DNA of 64,000 nucleotides. Origin: Kiloniella sp. EL199. GTDB taxonomy: Bacteria; Pseudomonadota; Alphaproteobacteria; Kiloniellales; Kiloniellaceae. Location of the stretch: assembly GCF_900313065.1 (NCBI RefSeq), contig NZ_OMPU01000006.1, positions 564,734 through 628,733 on the forward strand. Direction: 5' to 3'. Below are positions 28,800 to 37,202 of this stretch, piece by piece. The number at the start of each line of letters is the position of its first letter. Position 1 is the stretch's first letter. The notes under the pieces were generated by a model. The model did not search any database. It was not told the DNA's origin and saw only the letters and a program-made list of their open reading frames with translations. Position numbers and translations under genes: made by a program.

Positions 28800-28967
28800 T
28801 CAGACATTTTCAGCGGAACTGCATGAACAGCCACAGCCTTTTTGTCCCTGTTCCTTGGCAACTTCATCCGCTTTGCAACAGGCCGCGGTATTGTGTTCTG
28901 GTGATCCGCCGCAACATTGTTGACTGTGGGATGATGCTTTTTTCGATTTTCCTTTGTCTCGCTCCAT
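28800..28967 (-). CDS. Small cysteine-rich protein, possibly metal-binding
   Basis: A 55-residue open frame with a good ribosome site (CAGGAGA, 5-6 nt before the ATG). It is hydrophilic and has eight cysteines in clusters: QQCCGGSP, AACCKADE and GCGCSCSS. Paired cysteines in so short a chain suggest metal binding, as in metallothionein-like peptides. The gene is downstream of an ArsR-type regulator on the same strand with a 48-bp gap, so the two are probably co-transcribed and metal- or thiol-responsive. I do not recognise a named family. The frame is supported by the ribosome site, the cysteine pattern and the tight position. Confidence 0.65.
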   Translation of the reverse strand: MERDKGKSKKASSHSQQCCGGSPEHNTAACCKADEVAKEQGQKGCGCSCSSAENV

Positions 28968-29015
28968 AGATTTCTCCTGTTGTTGAATTGAGCAGTTGCT
29001 ACGAATCAGGCGTGC

Positions 29016-29351
29016 TTAATTACACACAAACGAAGCATTGATTTCACAGCCATCACTATTTTGAGATGAGTCGACACAGCACTCGCAAACAAGATAATCG
29101 ACCAACTGCTGGACCGATGTGTAGTTGGCGCAACAAATCAGGGTCGTTGCCTGCCTTTCCTGAGTGATCAGGTCAGCGATCATGAGCGTTTTCAGATGGT
29201 GAGACAGGGTTGATCCCGGAATTCCCAATTTTTCCTGTAGTGCGCCTACGGACAGACCTTCTTTTCCGGCACGAATAAGGGCCCGATAAATATCCAGTCT
29301 TTTCGGTTTCCCCAAAGCTTCCATTTGTGACGCGGCAATTTCTACATTCAT
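29016..29351 (-). CDS. ArsR-family transcriptional regulator
   Basis: A 111-residue winged helix-turn-helix repressor. The DNA-binding part is clear: EALGKPKRLDIYRALIRAG, then the recognition segment LGIPGSTLSHHLKTL. The C-terminal third is rich in cysteine: Cys73-Cys74 after TTLI, Cys89, Cys91, Cys92 in LVCECC, Cys102 and Cys110, placing possible metal or metalloid ligands next to the dimer helix. There is no canonical ELCVCDL metal box in the recognition helix. It probably controls itself and the cysteine-rich peptide gene downstream; inducers may be arsenite, a thiophilic metal or oxidants. Confidence 0.88.
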   Translation of the reverse strand: MNVEIAASQMEALGKPKRLDIYRALIRAGKEGLSVGALQEKLGIPGSTLSHHLKTLMIADLITQERQATTLICCANYTSVQQLVDYLVCECCVDSSQNSDGCEINASFVCN

Positions 29352-29409
29352 CGTGTGACTCTTTTATAGTTGTTTAGCTTAATTCTTGCCTGTCGTTGTT
29401 TCATCGTTC

Positions 29410-29427
29410 GTGTAGGTCTATCTACAC
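29410..29427. promoter_or_regulatory. Candidate ArsR operator dyad
   Basis: GTGTAG (29410-29415) and CTACAC (29422-29427) form a perfect inverted repeat with a 6-bp centre, 59 bp upstream of the arsR-type start. Size and placement fit an ArsR-family operator; the pairing with this regulator is inference. Confidence 0.5.
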
Positions 29428-29612
29428 TTCTCTCTTCACGCCTAATGCAAAAATTAGCTAAATCACTGTAGATTAGGTTCTCAGTACATTAATCCATATT
29501 TCTGGAATTATAAAAATAAATATTTATATTCTATTTGTATGTCGGTGTTTAAAATCGATACAAAGGCGAGGCATTAAGGTGATCCAGAGATTTAAAATTG
29601 AAAGAGAATAGG

Positions 29613-29819
29613 ATGGAAGAGTTAGGTGAACGTATCAATGTTCTCGAAGGCTATATTGCAGAGCAGGATAAGACTATTCAGGACCTCAGCGATGTTTTGG
29701 CTGAGCAGTGGCAGGTCATCGAAAAACTTACCAAACGTCTCGAACGTTCAGAACGGATGGTTGAAGAAATTGTAAGTGGTCAGGATGACAGCGCGGGAAT
29801 AACTGTCTTCATGCCCTGA
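29613..29819 (+). CDS. slyX: SlyX-family protein
   Basis: A 68-residue coiled-coil protein: EELGERINVLEGYIAEQDKT, then IQDLSDVLAEQWQVIEKLTK, with heptad spacing of hydrophobic residues throughout. This matches the SlyX family in length, start (a coiled coil led by E-I-LE) and proline-ending tail. The function of SlyX is not established. The ATG at 29613 follows a purine-rich site; an in-frame TTG at 29598 is a less likely alternative. Confidence 0.78.
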   Translation: MEELGERINVLEGYIAEQDKTIQDLSDVLAEQWQVIEKLTKRLERSERMVEEIVSGQDDSAGITVFMP

Positions 29820-29855
29820 GGTTGATTATTTTCTGCGAAAAGACTTGGGTCTAAT

Positions 29856-30310
29856 CTACCTGGAAATGCTTTCGTCAAAATATGGACGTGTATAATAGTT
29901 ATCCCATTCTTCTGAATGAATATGTTGAAATCCGTGCTTTTTGTAAAAATTATTAGCTCTACTTTCTTTCAGGGCGCAAAGTTTTACAGGCAGTTTTTTT
30001 CGCAGGACATATCAATTATCTGTGTCATAACCGCAGAACCCACACCGTTGTTTTGTATGTCAGGATCTATATAGAGGTGATCAAGCCACAGATGATTATC
30101 TATGGCAAAAAGAACGTAAAAACCGATAACCTCATCATCTCTTAAAATAAGCGTTGTTTTTTCCGGTTTGAATCTACTGGTAAAGCGTTTTCGCGCGCGT
30201 TCGGAATCAAAGCGCCCAATATTTTCCAAGCTCTCCTTCATCGCAGCAATGCGAATTGAGATAAGTTTTTCCAAGTCTGATGCGACAGCTGTTCTGAAAG
30301 AGAGCGGCAT
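29856..30310 (-). pseudogene. GNAT acetyltransferase with a frameshift at an A7 tract
   Basis: The frame from ATG 30310 gives an N-terminal GNAT domain (FRTAVASDLEKLISIRIAAM, then DHLYIDPDIQNNGVGSAVM with the acetyl-CoA loop region) but stops at 29984 after 108 residues. The missing C-terminal part is present in the neighbouring frame down to a stop at 29856: KLPVKLCALKESRANNFYKK, then HGFQHIHSEEWDN, the usual end of a GNAT of about 150 residues. The two halves meet at a run of seven A (minus strand; 29994-30000). One extra A, or a -1 slip, restores a normal protein. It may be a sequencing error, a true mutation or recoding: the site reads A AAA AAC in the starting frame, a classic slippery heptamer. 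Confidence 0.8.
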
Positions 30311-30363
30311 AATGAGCTATATTTTTCATATAGTCTTTACGGAGAGAAAAGAAGGGATGAATT

Positions 30364-31395
30364 TTAAGATGTTTCCTGTATCACTCTATTACGGCCCTGG
30401 TCTTTTGCTCGATAGAGCGCTTCATCCGCACGCTGGATAAAACCTTCCAGCGCCTCGCCTTTAACATATTTTGAAACACCGATAGAGAGGGTGATCCGAC
30501 CAAACTCTTGTCCGGTCTTTTTATTACGAAGAACCTGTTTGGCGATTTTTTCTCTGATCTGATTGGCCAGGCTGGTTGCATCATGAAGGCTGGTGTTCGG
30601 CAGTATACAGGTGAATTCTTCACCGCCATAGCGTGCAGGCGTATCCTGTCCTTTGACGGCTCGTTTTAATTGCCCGGCAACAACCCTCAAAACTTCATCG
30701 CCAACCCTGTGGCCATAGGTGTCATTAAACTTTTTGAAATGATCAATATCCATAAGAAGAAGACAAAGTTCAGTTTTTTCTTCCTCGGATTTCCCTGCTT
30801 CTGCAATCAGGGTTGTATCAAATAATTTCCTGTTGCCGATTTGAGTAAGGGCATCGGTCAAAGATTCGGTTTTTACCTTCTCTAGGTTTGCCTGAAGGTT
30901 ATCAATCTCGCTGGATGATTTTTGGAGTTGGCTTTGTAAGGCTTTGTTTTTTTCCGTGATAGCAGCTGTTTCTCGGACAATTTCTTTTACAAAATGTTGA
31001 AGGGACGAAGAATTGTCTTCACTTGCCATATCGTCAGCAATACTTGTGATTTTTTCGCCATAATTCGCGTTATCGCTACCGGCCTCACTTATCTGTTGAA
31101 TGACTTGTTCCAAAGTTTTCTGAATCTTTGCACCAGCTTCTTGCAGATGATCGCCATGTGCCATGTCAGCTAAGTAAAATTTTTGATACAGCTCGTTACA
31201 GGTTTCTGTTGTGAAGGGCTTGTCGTCCTGAATAATTTTGTCAATGGCAATTTTAAGATCAGTATTTTTCCCACTAACATAGTCATACCAGATCGTGTAG
31301 TTAGGTGGTGTAGAAGGAATCCCTCTTTGATCCATGATAGTAATAGCTTGCTCTGCGTAGGTTTGAGCATGTGTGAAACTATCGGCAACCAACAT
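30364..31395 (-). CDS. Diguanylate cyclase (GGDEF domain)
   Basis: A 343-residue soluble protein. The N-terminal 175 residues are helical with a coiled coil (about residues 140-175, KNKALQSQLQKSSSEIDNLQ) and probably sense an unknown signal. The C-terminal GGDEF domain begins at about TDALTQIGNRKLFD and has the active-site loop ARYGGEEFTCIL, so c-di-GMP synthesis from GTP is expected. The usual inhibitory RxxD site before the loop reads KGQD, so product inhibition may be weak. No EAL domain or membrane segment is seen. Confidence 0.93.
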   Translation of the reverse strand: MLVADSFTHAQTYAEQAITIMDQRGIPSTPPNYTIWYDYVSGKNTDLKIAIDKIIQDDKPFTTETCNELYQKFYLADMAHGDHLQEAGAKIQKTLEQVIQQISEAGSDNANYGEKITSIADDMASEDNSSSLQHFVKEIVRETAAITEKNKALQSQLQKSSSEIDNLQANLEKVKTESLTDALTQIGNRKLFDTTLIAEAGKSEEEKTELCLLLMDIDHFKKFNDTYGHRVGDEVLRVVAGQLKRAVKGQDTPARYGGEEFTCILPNTSLHDATSLANQIREKIAKQVLRNKKTGQEFGRITLSIGVSKYVKGEALEGFIQRADEALYRAKDQGRNRVIQETS

Positions 31396-31545
31396 TTATA
31401 TGCTTCCTTAAGTCTTAACAGGTTGATTAAATGTAATTTACAGACCTGACATATAGCTGATCCAGTTTATTTGTATTTATCTGGCACCGTCCTGGTTACA
31501 GAATCATTTTTTGTCTTGTAGTATTTATAGAATCTCAAGCGTTAA

Positions 31546-31884
31546 TCAGTGGCTAACAGGATGAAGAATATTATTTAAAACTTTGAGTGCTTCAGATAAA
31601 TTACGGGTTCGTTTAAGTTTTTTATGTCCATTGAAGACAGTGTACTCTTCATAGCGATTTTTGTGGCCCATTGACTTTACGACAGCAAATAATGGGGTTT
31701 CGTGGGCATGCCGGAAAATAGAAAAGATTGCACAGTCTCCCAACATATCTATTGCATAATCCCGCCACTCTCCTTTGGCGACGCGTTGACTGTAAACGGA
31801 TAGTAGTTGCCCGAGTTCATGTTTATTGAATGTTATTTGTTGAGAGGTTTTCTTCCCCTTATTGAGGTAATAAACAGTGGTCAT
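31546..31884 (-). CDS. DUF2794-family protein
   Basis: A 112-residue protein with the pattern of the alphaproteobacterial DUF2794 family: FNKHELGQLLSVYSQRVAKG, then GEWRDYAIDMLGDCAIFSIF and the closing LKRTRNLSEALKVLNNIL. The function is unknown. It is small, soluble and without known catalytic residues. It ends a minus-strand run of short genes downstream of a small lipoprotein. Confidence 0.8.
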   Translation of the reverse strand: MTTVYYLNKGKKTSQQITFNKHELGQLLSVYSQRVAKGEWRDYAIDMLGDCAIFSIFRHAHETPLFAVVKSMGHKNRYEEYTVFNGHKKLKRTRNLSEALKVLNNILHPVSH

Positions 31885-32089
31885 TCAGTACCCTCACGTA
31901 GCGAATATCCATCTCTACAGATTGGCTGATTTTTAAACAAAGGTCCACTTGTTCTTGAACTTTTAAGGTTGTAACTGGTGGCAGCCAGTGTTCCGGGTGA
32001 TTAATTTCCTGACGCAACGTTTGATGGCGGGAACTGGGTGCTGTGGTAAATAGTGGTCTGCGAACTGGCTTCGTCGTAGGGGCTTTCAT
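31859..32089 (-). CDS. Doubtful small open frame between DUF2794 and the lipoprotein
   Basis: A 76-codon frame that overlaps the end of the lipoprotein gene by 89 bp in a different frame and the start of the DUF2794 gene by 26 bp. The middle (PEHWLPPVTTLKVQEQVDLC) looks protein-like, but no homologous family comes to mind and the overlaps are unusual. The 116 bp between the two firm genes would otherwise be empty. A shorter version from an internal start is possible. Confidence 0.25.
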   Translation of the reverse strand: MKAPTTKPVRRPLFTTAPSSRHQTLRQEINHPEHWLPPVTTLKVQEQVDLCLKISQSVEMDIRYVRVLNDHCLLPQ

Positions 32090-32378
32090 AGCAGGTCACA
32101 CCACCTATGTTACGATAGCAATAGAGGTTCTCATAACCAGAATTGGCAAGCCCATTTTCCAGCTGTTCATCTCGGCAATAGGGTTCACCTTTTGACGTAT
32201 AGACAATGGAACAATCTTTTGCCATCGCCCAGCTAAAGAAATGATCTGTAATTGTTTTATCTGTATGAACAAGCGTTCCCACACTGGCTGCTGCTGTTAC
32301 AGGGTCTGTTAAGCTGCATCCACCTAAAGATATCATGGCGGTAAAACTTATCAGTAATGCACTCAAAAAACGCTTCAT
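32001..32378 (-). CDS. Small lipoprotein of unknown function
   Basis: A 125-residue protein starting MKRFLSALLISFTAMIS with lipobox SLGGC (Cys at about 20), so probably a lipid-anchored envelope protein. The mature part has conserved-looking cysteines (KDCSIVY, YCRDEQ, LYCYRNIGGVTCYE), which may form disulfides. I chose the ATG at 32378 because it starts a normal signal sequence; the frame is open for nine more codons. I do not recognise the family. Confidence 0.75.
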   Translation of the reverse strand: MKRFLSALLISFTAMISLGGCSLTDPVTAAASVGTLVHTDKTITDHFFSWAMAKDCSIVYTSKGEPYCRDEQLENGLANSGYENLYCYRNIGGVTCYESPYDEASSQTTIYHSTQFPPSNVASGN

Positions 32379-32639
32379 AATTCTGCCTAGATTAAAACTG
32401 ATCATCGTATCAGTGAAATGTCCTGAACAGAGCTTAAGGTATTTTAGTAAATAAATTATTAGTAAATTTTACGCTGATCTTATGATGAGGAGGCCTTATT
32501 TGCGGATTGTCGATTGTTGTCGGGGTAAAGTTTCTATATAAAGTTCAACGAATTTCGAGTGATGGCTGTTTGATCGCAAGCTTTATATGCTTGGCGCATG
32601 TTCAAATAGTGGTTCACCAAAACGAGGGATGATTAATTC

Positions 32640-33281
32640 GTGGCTGATATTTTTCAGGAAGTTGAAGAAGATCTTAAACGTGAACGCGTTGAGGTTCTTT
32701 GGAAAAAGTATGGTAAGTGGGCAATTGGTGTTGCTGTTCTTGTTGTTGCGGCTGCAGCTGGTTTTCAAGGGTGGGAAAGTTACAAAAGCACTGTCCAGAC
32801 CGAAAAGTCAGCAACTTTTGCATCAGCTTTGGAGTTAATCCAGGGGGGTAAAGCAGGCGAGGGAACTGCAAAGCTAACTTCATTGGCACAAGACGACGAT
32901 GGGTACGGAACACTTGCTCGCTTTGAACAGGCACGTCTGCTTGTTGAAGCTAATGACACAGTTGCTGCAGTTAAAATTTGGGATGAAGTTGCCGCAAGCA
33001 ACCCTCCGTTGAGTGTTCTGAAAGATGTTGCTGCTTTGTTGGCTGCGATGCACCTCGTCGAGAGTGGTGATATTGCTGATGTAAAGCAACGCCTGGCAAG
33101 TTTGGCCGTTGCAAATGGAGCATTCCGCTATAGTGCAATTGAGTTGCAGGCAATGGTAGCTTTGCGCGAAGGTGATCTTGCGGCGGCTAAAGCACTTTTT
33201 CAGCAACTCGTAGATGCGACTGACACACCGAATGGTATTAAAAGCCGGTCTGGTCAAATACTAGAAAGCCTGGCGGAGTAA
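32640..33281 (+). CDS. YfgM-like tetratricopeptide membrane protein
   Basis: A 213-residue protein anchored by one N-terminal helix (WAIGVAVLVVAAAAGFQGWE, about residues 23-42) after a charged cytoplasmic segment (ADIFQEVEEDLKRERVEVLW). Alanine-rich TPR-like helices follow in the periplasm. It resembles the YfgM/DUF2659 family, which in Escherichia coli is linked to the SecYEG translocon and periplasmic chaperones. It directly precedes bamB and der, the usual order. It starts at GTG 32640 with an AGGG element about 12 nt upstream. Confidence 0.85.
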   Translation: MADIFQEVEEDLKRERVEVLWKKYGKWAIGVAVLVVAAAAGFQGWESYKSTVQTEKSATFASALELIQGGKAGEGTAKLTSLAQDDDGYGTLARFEQARLLVEANDTVAAVKIWDEVAASNPPLSVLKDVAALLAAMHLVESGDIADVKQRLASLAVANGAFRYSAIELQAMVALREGDLAAAKALFQQLVDATDTPNGIKSRSGQILESLAE

Positions 33282-33285
33282 GATT

Positions 33286-34620
33286 ATGGGGATGGGGATG
33301 CGTAAAGGCCTTTTGATACTAGGACTTGGATTTGTTCTGGGTGGCTGTAGTCTTGCTGATAAGTGGTTTGGAGAAGATGAAGCTCCACCGTTACCAGGCG
33401 CGCGTATTTCCATTCAATCCGTAGATAAAGGTTTACAGGCTGATCCATCAATAAGTGATCAGCGCATTGTTCTGCCTCAGCCTTTTAAAAATACCTATTG
33501 GACACATAATGGGGGAAATCCAGCCCATGCCATGTTCCATCTTTCTTTAGGTGATGTCCCAAGAAAAAGCTGGAGTGATGATATTGGTGAGGAGAGTGAT
33601 GGAGATGAACTCATTCTTGCTCAACCGATTGTCGTCGAATCAGTTCTCTTTACAATGGATTCTCGCTCTACCGTTAAAGCCTATGATCGTTTGAGCGGCC
33701 GCGTATATTGGGAAAAAGATCTTGATCCCAACGATGAAGATGATGGCTTCTTCGGAGGTGGAATTGCCTATGCGGATGGACGAATTTTTGTTTCGACCGG
33801 GTTTGCAAGAGTTTTCGCGCTGGATGTACGTTCCGGTGATGTGATTTGGTCTCAGGATGCTCCGGCTCCAATAAGGGCAGCACCGACAGTCAATGGTGGG
33901 CGTGTCTTTATTGTAACACTTGATAACCAAACTCTTGCTCTTGCTGCTGATGACGGACGCCGTTTATGGAGTCATATAGGTCTGCAATCAGAAACCAGCC
34001 TTCTTGGTGGTGCCAGCCCTGCAATTGCGGGACGTAAGCTGGTCGTACCTTATTCTTCTGGCGAAATTGTTGCCATTGATGTCATGGAAGGCGAAGAAGA
34101 TTGGAACCTGAACCTTTCCTCTGTGAAAAAGACTGATCCCCTTACCGACCTCGCTCATATCAAAGCCATGCCGGTTATTGACAGAGACCGTGTCATTGCC
34201 ATAAGTCACTCCGGTCGTATGGTTGCGATTGACCTCAAGGAAGGTGTGCGTCTTTGGGATACGGATATTGGCGGTGTTCAAATGCCTTGGGTTGCTGGTG
34301 AATTTATATATGTGTTGACCAATGATTCACAGATTGCGGCTGTTAGAAGGCAGGATGGTCGAATTCGCTGGATACAATCTTTACCGCGTTTTACAGATCA
34401 GGAAGATCGTAAAGGGTTGATTGCGTGGCAAGGCCCGGTGCTAGCGAGTGACCGCCTGATTGTTGCCGGTTCTCATGGCGAAGCAATTTCATTATCGCCC
34501 TATACAGGAGATGTTTTAGGATATCTTGAACTTCCAGATGGGGCGGCAATGCCACCGGTTGTTGTGGGGAACAATTTATATTTCCTGACGGCCGAAGCGG
34601 AAATTATCGCGATGCAATAA
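33286..34620 (+). CDS. bamB: Outer-membrane assembly lipoprotein BamB (PQQ-like beta-propeller)
   Basis: A 444-residue lipoprotein. The signal sequence ends in the lipobox VLGGCS (Cys at about 21). The rest is a series of beta-propeller blades with recurring A-x-D-x-x-x-G-x-x-x-W units, for example VKAYDRLSGRVYWEKDLD, VFALDVRSGDVIWSQDAP and IAAVRRQDGRIRWIQSLP. BamB binds BamA in the outer-membrane beta-barrel assembly machine. It lies 4 bp after the YfgM-like gene and 40 bp before der. Confidence 0.93.
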   Translation: MGMGMRKGLLILGLGFVLGGCSLADKWFGEDEAPPLPGARISIQSVDKGLQADPSISDQRIVLPQPFKNTYWTHNGGNPAHAMFHLSLGDVPRKSWSDDIGEESDGDELILAQPIVVESVLFTMDSRSTVKAYDRLSGRVYWEKDLDPNDEDDGFFGGGIAYADGRIFVSTGFARVFALDVRSGDVIWSQDAPAPIRAAPTVNGGRVFIVTLDNQTLALAADDGRRLWSHIGLQSETSLLGGASPAIAGRKLVVPYSSGEIVAIDVMEGEEDWNLNLSSVKKTDPLTDLAHIKAMPVIDRDRVIAISHSGRMVAIDLKEGVRLWDTDIGGVQMPWVAGEFIYVLTNDSQIAAVRRQDGRIRWIQSLPRFTDQEDRKGLIAWQGPVLASDRLIVAGSHGEAISLSPYTGDVLGYLELPDGAAMPPVVVGNNLYFLTAEAEIIAMQ

Positions 34621-34660
34621 GCCCTTGATGAGGCTATTCCGCGAGTAGAAAGACAAAAAA

Positions 34661-36121
34661 ATGACTTTTACAGTCGCTATAGTAGGGCGCCCAAATGTTG
34701 GCAAGTCGACGCTTTTTAACCGACTTGTTGGAAAGCGGCTTGCGCTTGTTGATGACCAACCTGGCGTAACACGTGATAGAAGAGAAGGGGATGCCTACCT
34801 CTTTGATTGCAGGTTTCGGATCATTGATACGGCAGGCTTGGAAGAAGCCTTTGATGGTAGTCTGGAAGCACGCATGCGCAGACAAACTGAACGTGCTGTC
34901 GAAGAGGCTGACCTCGTTATCATGGTTATTGATGCTCGTGTAGGCGTTATGCCAATTGATGAGCACTTTGCAAAGTACCTTCGCCGCGGGAAAACACCTA
35001 TCGCACTTATGGCAAACAAGTGCGAAGGAAAAGTTGGCGAAGAAGGTCTTATGGAAGCTTATTCTTTGGGGTTAGGTGAGCCTATCCCGTTTTCAGCTGA
35101 ACATGGTTTGGGGAGTAGTGATCTCTACGATGTTATCAAAGAGCATATGACACGTGCTGTTGAAGCAAAGGCCTCATCAGAAGTATATGAAGCACCTAAG
35201 CCTGATTTGGAGAATAAAACAGCTGCCGAAGATCATGATGATTTCGATGAAGAGGAATATTCGGAAGAGGAGTTCGAGGGTTTTGAAGATGACGGGGAAG
35301 GTCGTGGGCCTCTACAGTTGGCTATCGTTGGTCGACCGAATGTTGGTAAATCGACACTGATCAATAGGTTGATTGATGAAGATCGATTGCTGACAGGCCC
35401 CGAAGCGGGGATTACGCGGGATGCTATTGCCATTGAATGGGAATACCGTGGAAAGCCCCTCAAGCTTGTGGATACGGCAGGACTGCGTCGACGTTCCAAA
35501 ATAGAAGACAAGGTAGAGAAACTTTCGGCTTCTGATACCATTCGTGCACTAAAGTATGCGCAGGTTGTTGCTTTGGTCCTAGATGCTGATGGCGTCCTGG
35601 AAAAACAAGACCTGACGATTGCACGAACTGTGATTGATGAGGGGAGAGCTCTCGTTATCGTTGTGAATAAATGGGACACCTGTAAGGACAAAGATGCGGT
35701 TATGCAGCGAGTGAAAGATCGCTTGCAAACATCTTTGCCTCAGGTCAAAGGTATTCCTGTCGTGACAATATCCGCACTTAAAGGGCATAAGCTGAACAAG
35801 ATGCTAGATACTGTCTTTGATATTTACGATGTATGGAACATCCGTTTACCAACTGCGGGATTAAACAGATGGCTTGCCGAGCTGATCGAGCGTCATCCAC
35901 CACCTGCTCCGGGGGGGCGGCGGATTAGGCTCAAATACATCACGCAAGCGAGAACGAGACCACCAACCTTTGCGATCTCTTGCTCCTTACCGGAAGATCT
36001 GCCTGCATCATACACAAGGTTTCTCGAGAACAATCTCCGCGAAATTTTTGATATGCCTGGGGTCCCCCTTCGTATGCACATGAAAAAGGGTGATAATCCT
36101 TACGCAGGTAAGAAGAGTTAA
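34661..36121 (+). CDS. der: Ribosome-assembly GTPase Der (EngA)
   Basis: A 486-residue protein with two tandem GTPase domains and a C-terminal KH-like domain, acting in 50S subunit maturation. G1 motifs GRPNVGKSTLFN (about 8-19) and GRPNVGKSTLIN (about 225-236) and G3 motifs DTAGLEE and DTAGLRR are intact. The linker between the domains is strongly acidic (residues about 189-215, rich in Asp/Glu). The C-terminus ends in the usual GDNPYAGKK segment. The length fits alphaproteobacterial Der. Confidence 0.97.
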   Translation: MTFTVAIVGRPNVGKSTLFNRLVGKRLALVDDQPGVTRDRREGDAYLFDCRFRIIDTAGLEEAFDGSLEARMRRQTERAVEEADLVIMVIDARVGVMPIDEHFAKYLRRGKTPIALMANKCEGKVGEEGLMEAYSLGLGEPIPFSAEHGLGSSDLYDVIKEHMTRAVEAKASSEVYEAPKPDLENKTAAEDHDDFDEEEYSEEEFEGFEDDGEGRGPLQLAIVGRPNVGKSTLINRLIDEDRLLTGPEAGITRDAIAIEWEYRGKPLKLVDTAGLRRRSKIEDKVEKLSASDTIRALKYAQVVALVLDADGVLEKQDLTIARTVIDEGRALVIVVNKWDTCKDKDAVMQRVKDRLQTSLPQVKGIPVVTISALKGHKLNKMLDTVFDIYDVWNIRLPTAGLNRWLAELIERHPPPAPGGRRIRLKYITQARTRPPTFAISCSLPEDLPASYTRFLENNLREIFDMPGVPLRMHMKKGDNPYAGKKS

Positions 36122-36129
36122 CGAACGTA

Positions 36130-36166
36130 AATGAACAAAGATTCCATACAGGAACCTTTGTTCATT
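36130..36166 (+). terminator. Hairpin after der, possible terminator
   Basis: AATGAACAAAG (36130-36140) pairs perfectly with CTTTGTTCATT (36156-36166), and an inner TTCC / GGAA extends the stem. No T-run follows, so it may be a weak or Rho-assisted terminator. Confidence 0.5.
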
Positions 36167-37202
36167 AGATCATATCCGACTTGATTTGAATCGTTAGGGC
36201 TTCCTTTTTATTTAATTTTGAGATTCATTATCGGCTTGGTTTCAGGAGGTCATAATGTATCGTAGAGGCAAAGCCTATCCGCGGGAGCTACGCGAACGTG
36301 TTATTGCAGCCGTCCGGTCAGGATCAAGCCGTAGGGCAGCGGCTCGCCGTTTTGATATTGGCATCTCGACGGCTATCAACTGGTGTGCACTTGAGCGCGA
36401 AACAGGGGATATTGAACCAAAACAACGTAGCGGTAATCGTAAACGAGTTCTTGAACCCTATGGCGGCTGGATAAAGGCACAACTTGAAGCCACGCCCCAT
36501 ATGACGGTCCTCAAACTACAGCAGGCTCTTGCAAGTCAGGGAGTTTCTGTGAGCCACGATACGGTTTGGCGTACAATGCGTGGTCTGGGTCTTAGCTTCA
36601 AAAAAAAGCCTGTTTGCGGCTGAGCAAGAGCGACCTGATATTACTGCAAGGCGTTATTGGTGGAAAGCCTATCAAAACAAGCTTGATCCCACGCGCCTTG
36701 TTTTCTGGATGAGACCTGGGTGAAGACCAATATGGCCCCCATAAGAGGATGGTGTGCGAAAGGAGAACGCCTGAAAGCTTATGCACCCCATGGGCACTGG
36801 AATACAATGACTTTCCTTGCCGCTCTCAGATGAAGTGGTATAGAAACCCCTTGTGTATTTGATGGCCCGATTAACGCCGAGCGCTTTACTGCACGGGCAA
36901 AAGAGATGTTATGTCCTAGCCTCAAACAATGGGATATTGTGATCATAGATAATCTCAGTTCCCACAAAAACGCCGCCGTACGTGAAGCCATTAGAGATAA
37001 AGGAGCCAAGCTTCTGTTCTTGCCTCCATACTCCCCTGATTTCAACCCGATAGAACAAACTTTTTCCAAAATAAAACACTGGATGCGCATCGCTCAGGCA
37101 AGGTCAGCTCATCCCGTCCACAATACCCTCGCAGAAATCATCAGCTCAATTCCGCCAAACGAATGTAGAAATTACTTTAGAAACGCAGGATATGACCATT
37201 AT
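36161..37202. mobile_element. IS630-family insertion sequence remnant (approximate ends)
   Basis: The transposase remnant lies between der and the histidine kinase gene. The segments near 36161-36178 and, reversed, 37185-37202 share TCATATCC and a loosely similar flank, so they may be terminal inverted repeats. No TA target duplication could be fixed, and the ends are uncertain by tens of bases. Confidence 0.4.

Noticed and set aside
36590-36625. Programmed frameshift in the IS630 transposase at A8
   Set aside because: A second lesion (missing base at about 36709) and a TGA at 36831 show decay, so the A8 break is more simply another mutation.
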